From Acidobacteriota bacterium (GTDB taxonomy: Bacteria > Acidobacteriota > Vicinamibacteria > Vicinamibacterales > CAVVIG01): 64,000 nt of DNA. Each line of letters opens with the position of its first letter. Position 1 is the stretch's first letter. Positions 8,483-15,754 of the stretch are shown here, one piece after another. The notes under the pieces were generated by a model, which ran no database searches, was not told the origin of the DNA, and worked only from the letters and a program-made list of their open reading frames with translations. The DNA lies in assembly GCA_003222395.1 (NCBI GenBank), contig QHWB01000036.1, positions 62,001-126,000 of the forward strand. Direction: 5' to 3'. Position numbers and translations under genes: made by a program.

Positions 8483-9606
8483 CGGAGGGGCCGGAACCAT
8501 TTGCGGACGCCGCGGAAGACGCGGTGGATGTACAGCGCCGGCAAAAGGATCGCACTGGTCGCGCCGTACGATCGACGCATGAAGTCGGGAGCCGGGACCA
8601 GGTGCTCGCGCAGCAGTTTCACGCGAGCGCGCCAGCCGCGCAGCGCGTGCAGATCGGACCGGAGGATGTCGACTTTACGCAGTCGCGGATCGAGGTACGC
8701 GGCGGTGCTCTCCGAACCACCCGCGCTGTCGAGTGCCGTCTGGACGTCGTCAGGTATCGGCGCCCAGAGTAACCGGCGCGCGAGCGCCAGTCCGCGCGCT
8801 GTCACGGCCCGAATCTGCTTTTCACGCGCCAGCGCGACGACCCGATCCCACTCCGTCGATCCGAAACGGCGTGCGAGCACATCGATGTCACACAGGAAGA
8901 TCAGCGTGTCGTCATCATAATGGTGCGCGACGCGATGCGCGCACGCGATCAACAGCGCGTCGACGACTGAGGGACCGATCGCATGCGGGCCCAGGGCTGG
9001 AATCGGCACGGCACTACGACGAAGTTCGGCGTAGGGGAACAGATCCGCGAATGCCTGAGGATCCGCAATTTTCCAATGCACGTCGAAGGCACTCTCAACT
9101 CCACATGCCGCGCGCACGTACGTGAGCTGATGCGTCACGTGCTCGCCAATGGGTCGGGCGGTTCGTACGAACCGCATCGACTCCAACGCAGCCGACGCCG
9201 CCTCGACGTCTTCCGGCCCGATCAGCAGATCGGTATCGAGGCGCGGCCGCAGCAGCGGATCGGCATAACACGTGTAGGCCAGCGCCGTGCCCTTGAACAC
9301 AATCGGACGCACTCCTGCCTCGTCGAGCGCTTCGAGCACGCAGACAGTCTCTCTATGCCGAATTGATTCGATGACGGCCTCTTCACGGACCGCGCGCGCG
9401 AGCTCGGTCCGAATCTCGGTTGGAAGGCGATCGAAAAGACCGCGTTCACGAAGCGCGCGATGGAGAAGCGGGCCGACGCCGTGGTCGAGGGACGCCGCGA
9501 CGAGTGAGGCGTCCAGGGAACGCAGGACGACCTCGTCGCTGTCGCAGCGGCCGTCGTTTGCGTGCTGATTGTTTCGGAGAAGGGCTGCGAGGGCGGTCGC
9601 CGACAC
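8479..9606 (-). CDS. Nucleotidyltransferase family protein (NTP_transf_5-like)
   Basis: A 375-aa protein of the nucleotidyltransferase family often found beside lasso B1/B2 and HPr-kinase-like genes; its reaction is not established. The catalytic-type pattern VFKGTALAY, then PRLDTDLLIG (about residues 105-135) gives the KG and DxD signature. The GTG start at 9606 lies 2 nt after the stop of the upstream reductase gene; the frame stays open further upstream, but that stretch lies inside the reductase. It ends in an ATGA overlap with the oxygenase gene. Association with the RiPP cassette is by context. Confidence 0.75.
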   Translation of the reverse strand: MSATALAALLRNNQHANDGRCDSDEVVLRSLDASLVAASLDHGVGPLLHRALRERGLFDRLPTEIRTELARAVREEAVIESIRHRETVCVLEALDEAGVRPIVFKGTALAYTCYADPLLRPRLDTDLLIGPEDVEAASAALESMRFVRTARPIGEHVTHQLTYVRAACGVESAFDVHWKIADPQAFADLFPYAELRRSAVPIPALGPHAIGPSVVDALLIACAHRVAHHYDDDTLIFLCDIDVLARRFGSTEWDRVVALAREKQIRAVTARGLALARRLLWAPIPDDVQTALDSAGGSESTAAYLDPRLRKVDILRSDLHALRGWRARVKLLREHLVPAPDFMRRSYGATSAILLPALYIHRVFRGVRKWFRPLR

Positions 9607-9608
9607 GG

Positions 9609-10772
9609 TTACGCGAGCGCGGCGCGGAAGAGCACGCGGCGGGCGGGTGGATGCTTCAGGAGGGCGACGATGAACTCGCGGTGATGGTTGAAGGCGGCCG
9701 TGCGCCGGACGAGCGGCATCAGCCCGTCCGTCCGCGCGAGCGCGAACAGGCCGTCGATGTCGTCGTCGGTCAGCCGCTGCGCGATGCGGCGCAGCACGAG
9801 CTGCCAGCGGAGCTCCGGCCCCAGCTCGCGACGCCACAGCCGCTCGTACTCGTTCAGCGCGGCGGCCGAAAGATCGTCGCGCGACAGCGCGCCGGCGACG
9901 ATCTCCGATGCGAGGCTCGCCGTCATCAGGCTGTAGTAGATGCCGCCGCCGGTCGTCGGCTTCACCACGCCGGCCGCGTCGCCGACCACGACGACGCGAT
10001 CGCCGAACGTGCGATCGATCGGGCCGAGCGGAAGAATCTTCTGGCGAGGCTTGCATCCACCGGCTGCGTCGACGCCCCAGCGCGGCCCGATGTCGCGGAG
10101 CACGCGCTCGAAGTGGCGATGGGCGTGGCGTTCGCACATGACGCCGACGCGCACGTAGGGGCGCTCGCGCTGCACCGGCACCGCCCACGCGAACCCGCGC
10201 GGAGCGATCCGCTCGCCGAAATGGATTTCGACGTCGCCGAGCCGCGCCGCCGGCAGTTCCGCCTGCGCCGAGTGCAGCAGCAGGCGCGGAATGCCGAGGC
10301 GCAGCTTTCGCTGAACGCCGTAGCGCGCGCCGCAGGCGAGCACGCACACGCGCGCGCGCCGCATGGTCGAACCGGACGCGACGGTCACGCCGTCGGCATC
10401 GACGGCGACGCCCGTCACGCGCTCGCCGTACGACAGCTCTGCGCCCGCCAGAGCGGCGCGCTCCGAAAGGCGTCGATCGAACCGGGCCCGATCGATGACG
10501 ACCGCTTCGACCGTGATCGGCGAGTAATCGACGGCATCGCCCGACGGGGGATGAAAGCGGACCGTCCGCAGCTGATTGAGGACGCTGTCGTCGGAGAGAC
10601 CGAATCGCTCGAACGCCTCGGCGGCGAGCACGCCGGTGCAGTGCACCGGCATGCCGCTCGTCGGATGTTCCTCGCAGATCGCGACCGAGAAGCCGGCGCG
10701 GGCGAGCGTCCAGCCGGCGTACAGCCCAGCCGGGCCCCCGCCGACGATGACGACATCGTAAATGTGGCTCAC
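9609..10772 (-). CDS. Geranylgeranyl-reductase-family flavoprotein
   Basis: A 387-aa FAD-dependent oxidoreductase. Seen: a dinucleotide-binding VVIVGGGPAGLYAG at the N-terminus, a HCTGVL motif near residue 45, and GDAAGVVKPTTGGGI near residue 270, all typical of the geranylgeranyl reductase family. Members saturate prenyl chains of lipids or quinones. In a polysaccharide operon a plausible role is to saturate the polyprenyl phosphate carrier, but no substrate can be read from the sequence. It lies 15 nt downstream of a methyltransferase and 2 nt before the nucleotidyltransferase. Confidence 0.85.
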   Translation of the reverse strand: MSHIYDVVIVGGGPAGLYAGWTLARAGFSVAICEEHPTSGMPVHCTGVLAAEAFERFGLSDDSVLNQLRTVRFHPPSGDAVDYSPITVEAVVIDRARFDRRLSERAALAGAELSYGERVTGVAVDADGVTVASGSTMRRARVCVLACGARYGVQRKLRLGIPRLLLHSAQAELPAARLGDVEIHFGERIAPRGFAWAVPVQRERPYVRVGVMCERHAHRHFERVLRDIGPRWGVDAAGGCKPRQKILPLGPIDRTFGDRVVVVGDAAGVVKPTTGGGIYYSLMTASLASEIVAGALSRDDLSAAALNEYERLWRRELGPELRWQLVLRRIAQRLTDDDIDGLFALARTDGLMPLVRRTAAFNHHREFIVALLKHPPARRVLFRAALA

Positions 10773-10787
10773 GTCAGGCGCGGGTGA

Positions 10788-11573
10788 TTATACGGTCTTC
10801 TTGCGCGCGACGAACCACACCTGCGTCGCCAGATGCGGTCCGAGCCGCGGTACCGGCGATGCCACGACGTCGTCGATCGCAAAACGCCGCGCGAGACGAT
10901 CGCGCAGCGCGCGCCAGTTGAAGCCTTTGTGGTCGTGAAACGGTACGTCGCCGTCGAGGTTATGGATGGGACGCGCGATGTGCGGCGCGGCGCCGGCGAA
11001 CACGCTCGCCGCGTACTCGCGCAGGTTGTACCCGGCCGTCCCGCGGTAGTCGCCGATTCCCCGCCACGCGGCGACGCGACGCACCGCCTGTTTCAGCAGG
11101 AGCGGCACACCGGTTTCCACCGGCACGCTGACGATCAGCGTGCCGTCGTCGGCGAGCAGCCGCCACAATCGATCGACGACGGCGTCGACCGCGACGACGT
11201 GCTCGAGCACCTCCATGCAGACGACGCCGTCGTAGGCGCCGTGGTGCGACGGCTCGTCGAGGTGAGCGATCGGCTCGAATCGGAGATCAGGCAGATTGCC
11301 GAGCCGGGCGCGGCAATCCTCGACCTGAAAGGCGTCGAGCTCCGCGCCGACGGCCGATGCCGGTCGATCGTCGCGCTTCCACAAGAGCGCGAGGAACGTA
11401 CCGTCTCCGCATCCGTAGTCGAGGATTCGTTTGCCGCGAAAGCGGGTGGCCAGCGCCAGCCCGACCTCGAAGCGGCGGCGATGACTCCACGCGACGAGGC
11501 GATCTCTGCAGAAGATCTGCTTCGCCGCATAGTGGCCGCGTTCGATCAGAACTTCTTTTCCCGCGCTTCCCAT
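10788..11573 (-). CDS. Class I SAM-dependent methyltransferase
   Basis: A 261-aa methyltransferase. Motif I ILDYGCGDGTFL (about 50-61) binds S-adenosylmethionine, and VVCMEVLEHV matches motif II/III of the Methyltransf_11/UbiE-like group. The start lies 28 nt inside the 3' end of the upstream sugar-transferase gene. Its position suggests methylation of a sugar or terminal residue of the polysaccharide; the acceptor is unknown. It is one of four methyltransferases in the operon. Confidence 0.85.
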   Translation of the reverse strand: MGSAGKEVLIERGHYAAKQIFCRDRLVAWSHRRRFEVGLALATRFRGKRILDYGCGDGTFLALLWKRDDRPASAVGAELDAFQVEDCRARLGNLPDLRFEPIAHLDEPSHHGAYDGVVCMEVLEHVVAVDAVVDRLWRLLADDGTLIVSVPVETGVPLLLKQAVRRVAAWRGIGDYRGTAGYNLREYAASVFAGAAPHIARPIHNLDGDVPFHDHKGFNWRALRDRLARRFAIDDVVASPVPRLGPHLATQVWFVARKKTV

Positions 11574-12148
11574 GTGCCGCGCATCGTGATCCAGAACGAG
11601 AGAAGGATGAGGCGCACGTCGAGCAGAAAGGAGCGCCGCCGGATGTACAGGCGATCGAACCTGAATTTCTGCCGGCGCGAGACGTCGCGCGGCGCGTAAA
11701 TCTGCGCGATGCCGGTCAGGCCGGGCGGCACGGTCGAGCGCTCGTCGAATCCGGGAATCGCGTGCAGCGGCACCGGCGCGCCGGCGGCGTCACCGTCGAT
11801 CTCCTCGGGACGAAGCGCGCGCGGGCCGACGAAGCTCATGTCGCCGCGGAAGATGTTCCAGAGCTGCGGCAATTCGTCCATCGCCGTCGCCCGCAGCACG
11901 CGTCCGACGCGCGTGATTCGCGGATCGTCTGCGTCCGCCTGCTTCGGACCGACATGACGCTCGGCGTCGGCGATCATGGAGCGGAATTTCAGCACCATGA
12001 ACGTGCGTCCGCGTTCGCCGACGCGCGGCTGCGCATAGAACACGGGGCCGCGGGAGTCGATCCTGATTGCCGCGGCGATCAGCGGCCAGAGCGGCGCCGA
12101 GACAATCAATCCGATGCCGGCGAGCAGGATGTCGAACGTTCGCTTCAT
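11546..12148 (-). CDS. Initiating sugar transferase (undecaprenyl-phosphate glycosyl-1-phosphate transferase)
   Basis: A 200-aa bacterial sugar transferase (PF02397 type) that starts repeat-unit synthesis by moving a sugar-1-phosphate to the lipid carrier. It begins with one hydrophobic re-entrant helix (DILLAGIGLIVSAPLWPLI), then the conserved VLKFRSM, RVLRATAMDELPQLWNIF, GDMSFVGPR and PGLTGIAQI segments. The size is that of a minimal catalytic unit such as PglC/WcaJ-C, without the extra N-terminal membrane domain. It overlaps the upstream glycosyltransferase by 4 nt. Confidence 0.92.
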   Translation of the reverse strand: MKRTFDILLAGIGLIVSAPLWPLIAAAIRIDSRGPVFYAQPRVGERGRTFMVLKFRSMIADAERHVGPKQADADDPRITRVGRVLRATAMDELPQLWNIFRGDMSFVGPRALRPEEIDGDAAGAPVPLHAIPGFDERSTVPPGLTGIAQIYAPRDVSRRQKFRFDRLYIRRRSFLLDVRLILLSFWITMRGTWEAREKKF

Positions 12149-13317
12149 CTCGCGACATCCTTAGAAGGCCGCGCCACATCCGCGAGGTATTCATCGAGTC
12201 GTTCCGGCTCGCGCACGACGGTTTCGACGACATCCTTGAACGCGCGCACCATCCGCTCGCGCGAGAAGAGCGCTTCGGCGCGGCGGCGAGCGCCGTCGGC
12301 GAGGCGCGTTCGCAGGGCGGCATCGTGCGCCAGGCAACGGAGCGCCGCGCCCAGCGAGGCCGCATCGTAGGGCGGCACGACGATGCCGCTGACGCCGTCC
12401 TGGTTCACCCACGGCACGCCGGTCGGCAATCGCGTGCTCACGACCGGAAGGCCGGCCGCCATCGCTTCGATCTGGACGACGCCAAAGGCTTCGGTGCGCG
12501 CAATCGACGGGAGCACCAGCGCGTCGCACGCCTGGTAATGCGCCTGCACTTCGTCGTCGGCCAGCGAACCGGTGAACTGGATGCGGTCGGCGATGCCGAG
12601 TGCGGCGGCGCGCGACCGCATCTCGGCTTCGAGCGGTCCGTCGCCGACGATGATGAGCGTGCCGGGCCATTCGCGCGCAGCTTCCAGCAGCACGTGCACG
12701 CCCTTGTAGTAGACGAGACGTCCGACGAACAGGAGCCGCGGACCTCGCGTGCGCGCGCGAATCGCCTCGACGGCGGCGATCCGTGCAGCGTCGGTGCGGC
12801 GGTAGCTCTCGAGCGCGACGCCGAACGGAATCACGGCGACGCGACGCGCGCGCCGGACGAGCGCTGAATCGCGCGAGAGCGCGGGGCTCGACACGATGAC
12901 GCAGTCGGCTCGCTCGTACAACGATCTCTGCACGATTCGACCGTACGTCGGCGGCGCCCACCACGGACGGACGAGATCGCTGTGGTGCCAGATGATCAGG
13001 CGCGGCGCCGGCGTGTGAAGCCACAGAGCCGTCCCCGCAATTGGATTCGGCTCGTGCAGCACGACGCAGTCGGCCCGGTGCGTCCAGAGCTGCCACGGCA
13101 ATGTCGGGCACAACGGCACGGACACCGCCTGCCCGAACGTCGCCGCGCGCGCGACATCCACGCCGCCCCGCCGCTCGATTGTCGTGCGCGGCCTGTCGTT
13201 GGCGGCGACGACCTGCACCGCCCAGTCGTCCGCCGTGCCGTCGCAGAGATCGGCGAGGACGGTCTCCATGCCGCCGCGGACCGGCGCGTAGAACTTCGCG
13301 GCGTGCAGGATCTTCAT
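12145..13317 (-). CDS. Glycosyltransferase family 4
   Basis: A 390-aa GT-B retaining glycosyltransferase. The N-terminal acceptor domain starts MKILHAAKFYAPVRGGMET; the C-terminal donor domain has LLFVGRLVYYKGV and the EX7E motif in EAFGVVQIEAMAAG (about 280). It should add one nucleotide-sugar-derived residue to the lipid-linked oligosaccharide on the cytoplasmic face. It has 4-nt overlaps with both neighbouring genes. Donor and acceptor cannot be assigned. Confidence 0.88.
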   Translation of the reverse strand: MKILHAAKFYAPVRGGMETVLADLCDGTADDWAVQVVAANDRPRTTIERRGGVDVARAATFGQAVSVPLCPTLPWQLWTHRADCVVLHEPNPIAGTALWLHTPAPRLIIWHHSDLVRPWWAPPTYGRIVQRSLYERADCVIVSSPALSRDSALVRRARRVAVIPFGVALESYRRTDAARIAAVEAIRARTRGPRLLFVGRLVYYKGVHVLLEAAREWPGTLIIVGDGPLEAEMRSRAAALGIADRIQFTGSLADDEVQAHYQACDALVLPSIARTEAFGVVQIEAMAAGLPVVSTRLPTGVPWVNQDGVSGIVVPPYDAASLGAALRCLAHDAALRTRLADGARRRAEALFSRERMVRAFKDVVETVVREPERLDEYLADVARPSKDVAR

Positions 13318-14615
13318 CGGAGATCGCTCGCCTGAAAGGTTCGCGCTACCTTCGGCGACGAATCGCGCTGTAGCGCGAGGCTTTCAGCCGAGCGGCCGCT
13401 TTCAGCCGAGCGGCCGCTTTCAGCCGAGCGGCCACGCTCGCCTGAAGGGCTCGCGCCACTCATCAGGGACCAGTACACGTCCACCATCGACGCGGCAAAC
13501 TGTGTCCACGTGAAGCGACTCGCGCGAAGGCACCCGCTATCGCGTCGCTGCTGCCACCGCGCCGGGTTGTCGGAGCGTTCGCGCAGCAGCGCGGTCACAG
13601 TCGCCTGCCACGCGTCGACGTCGCCGGCCGCGCAGTACTCGGCGGCGGATCCACCGACCTCGCGCAGCACCGGGAGATCGCTCGCCACCACCAGTGTGCC
13701 TGACGCCATCGCCTCGACGAGCGGCAGCCCGAAGCCTTCGCGCTCCGATGGCAGCAGGACCAGCGCCGCGCGGCGATAGAGCGCCGCGAGGATCGGGTCG
13801 TGGACGCCGTTCACCGCGACGAGGCGGTCCGCCAGACCGGCGTCGCTCGCGATTCGCTGCTGCTGCGGGGTCAGCGAATCGCCGACGTGAACGAGGCGCA
13901 CATCGGGAAAGTCGTTCCGCACCGCTGCGCAGATGCGCAGCAACACATCAATGCGCTTGCGCGGTACGGTGCTGCCGACGTGAAGAATCTCAATCGCGCC
14001 GGGCGGCGATTGCGCGAGCGCCGCCGCCTCGCGATCGCATGCGGGATTGGGCGCGGGCGCGAAGATGCGGGTCACGCCGAGCGGCACGACGGTCACACGA
14101 TCGGCCGGCACGAGTCCGCGTCCGACGAGCTCGGTGCGGACCGCCGTCGAATCGCAGGTGACGCGCGCTGCGCGCTGCAGCCCGGCGAGGATCTTGCGCG
14201 TCATCGTTCGAAACACGGACGATCGCCGCTCGCGCTCCGGCTCCAGCACCGAGCGAAACGCGTCGAGGTCGTGACACGTGACGACCGTTCGGTCCCCCGG
14301 CAGCACGTGCGCCAGGTGCGCGTAGCTGTGGTCGACGATGTGGAACACGTCGAAGTCGTCCTTGAGGCGCTCGAGCGTCTGCGGATACCGCCAGAAGCGG
14401 TTCATGAAGCGATCGCCGCTGAACGCCGTGCGCGTGCGGCCGACCAACGGAACGCGCGTCAGCCGGCGCTCGAACGGCGGACGCACGAGCGACGCGATCA
14501 CACCGGCACGCGACCACGGCCGTAGCTCTTCGTACAGCAGCCAGGCGACGCGGTCCATGCTCGGCCACTGCTCCTGAAGAAAGTCGGCGCAGATCGCGAC
14601 GCGCAGCGGCCTCAT
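13314..14615 (-). CDS. Glycosyltransferase family 4 with repeat-derived C-terminal tail
   Basis: A 433-aa GT4 protein. EX7E lies in EGFGLPLVEAMASG, and HVGSTVPRKRIDVLL marks the donor domain. The start ATG (MRPLRVAICADF) overlaps the upstream stop by ATGA; an upstream extension of the frame lies inside the neighbouring gene. After the catalytic domain the last 45 or so residues are encoded by a dispersed palindromic repeat, including three tandem GRSAES hexapeptides from an 18-bp tandem repeat. The tail therefore looks acquired rather than functional. Confidence 0.85.
   Translation of the reverse strand: MRPLRVAICADFLQEQWPSMDRVAWLLYEELRPWSRAGVIASLVRPPFERRLTRVPLVGRTRTAFSGDRFMNRFWRYPQTLERLKDDFDVFHIVDHSYAHLAHVLPGDRTVVTCHDLDAFRSVLEPERERRSSVFRTMTRKILAGLQRAARVTCDSTAVRTELVGRGLVPADRVTVVPLGVTRIFAPAPNPACDREAAALAQSPPGAIEILHVGSTVPRKRIDVLLRICAAVRNDFPDVRLVHVGDSLTPQQQRIASDAGLADRLVAVNGVHDPILAALYRRAALVLLPSEREGFGLPLVEAMASGTLVVASDLPVLREVGGSAAEYCAAGDVDAWQATVTALLRERSDNPARWQQRRDSGCLRASRFTWTQFAASMVDVYWSLMSGASPSGERGRSAESGRSAESGRSAESLALQRDSSPKVARTFQASDLR
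13322..13457. repeat. Two-armed palindromic repeat with internal 18-bp tandem expansion
   Basis: The left arm CGCTCGCCTGAAAGG and a right-arm core TAGCGCGAGGCTTTCAGCC enclose a short spacer. The segment GCTTTCAGCCGAGCGGCC is then repeated three times in tandem (period 18). The whole element is read in frame as the C-terminus of the glycosyltransferase that ends at 13314. Confidence 0.8.
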
Positions 14616-15754
14616 CGGGTGAGCTCGTTGAAGAAATCCAGATGCTGCCGCGCGACGACGGGCCACGCGTACGTGGAGACGGCGCGATCGCGTCCGCGGC
14701 GCGAGAGGTCGGCGCGGCGCGCCGGATCGAGCAGCAGCTCTTCGAGCAGGCGCAGCCACCCGTCACGATCTTGCTCGCCGGCGAGGACCCCCGCGTCCCC
14801 GACGACGTGAGGAATCTCACCGCTGTCGGACGCGACGACCGGCACGCCGCAGGCAAACGCCTCGATGAGCATGCGGCCGAATTGCTCGCGCCACGCCCCG
14901 GTCGTCACGCTCGGCGCGCACAACACGTCGAGCGCGTTCAGGTACGCGGGCACGTCGTCGTGGCCGACGCCGGTCGCCACGCGCGCGCGATCGCCGTACG
15001 GACGGCTCCACGTGCGGATCGGCGATTCGAGCGGCCCCGACCCGACGAACAAGGCGCGCCACGGCGTCTTCACTCGATCGAGCGTCTGCAGCAGCATGCT
15101 GACGCCCTTTTCCGGCACGAACCGGCCGACGAAGCCGACGACCGGCGTGTCGTCGGTCCAGCCGAAGCGCGCGCGCGTCCGCGCGCGCTGCTCCGCATCG
15201 GGACGGAACTGCGCGACGTCGACGCCGGGCGGAATCGTCCGCGCCGGCTGCTGCCATCCACGCGCGCCGAGCACGTCGCGCGCGGTGTGGCCGAACGCGA
15301 TCAGACCGTCGGCGCGGCGCATGGCCGAACGCTCGATCCAGTTGAACGGCGGCGGGTATCGCTTCATGATGTTCTGAAACGTCGCGAAGACGAGCGGTAC
15401 CCGCAGCGCGGTCGCGTTGGCAATCTGTGCCGCCGACGCGACGTACGGTTCTTCCCAGCAGTGAACGACGTCCCACGGCTGCCGCAACAGCCGCGCGAGC
15501 GCGTGGCCGTAGAGCATCGTGTGCACGCGGCGTCCGAAATGGACGGGCACCGGCACCACGCGACACGCCTCGCCAGCGCGCATCTCGGTGACGTGCCAGC
15601 CGAAATCGCCGCGAAAGCGCGCGGGCGCGACCGCTGTGACGTCCCAGCCGTCCGAGCGCGCCATCTCCTGCGGCAGCCGCCGGTTCAGCTCGACGCAGTA
15701 CGAGTGTCCGATCGTCAGCAGTCGGCGGCGGGTACGGTGATGACGCGCCATCAT
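14612..15754 (-). CDS. Glycosyltransferase family 4
   Basis: A 380-aa GT-B enzyme. The donor domain has VVGFVGRFVPEKGVSMLL and EX7E in EQFGRMLIEAFACGVPVV. The start at 15754 gives an ATGATG pair whose first ATG overlaps the upstream stop (ATGA); the longer open frame lies inside the upstream gene. It overlaps the downstream glycosyltransferase by 4 nt. The sugar specificity is unknown. Confidence 0.87.
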   Translation of the reverse strand: MMARHHRTRRRLLTIGHSYCVELNRRLPQEMARSDGWDVTAVAPARFRGDFGWHVTEMRAGEACRVVPVPVHFGRRVHTMLYGHALARLLRQPWDVVHCWEEPYVASAAQIANATALRVPLVFATFQNIMKRYPPPFNWIERSAMRRADGLIAFGHTARDVLGARGWQQPARTIPPGVDVAQFRPDAEQRARTRARFGWTDDTPVVGFVGRFVPEKGVSMLLQTLDRVKTPWRALFVGSGPLESPIRTWSRPYGDRARVATGVGHDDVPAYLNALDVLCAPSVTTGAWREQFGRMLIEAFACGVPVVASDSGEIPHVVGDAGVLAGEQDRDGWLRLLEELLLDPARRADLSRRGRDRAVSTYAWPVVARQHLDFFNELTR

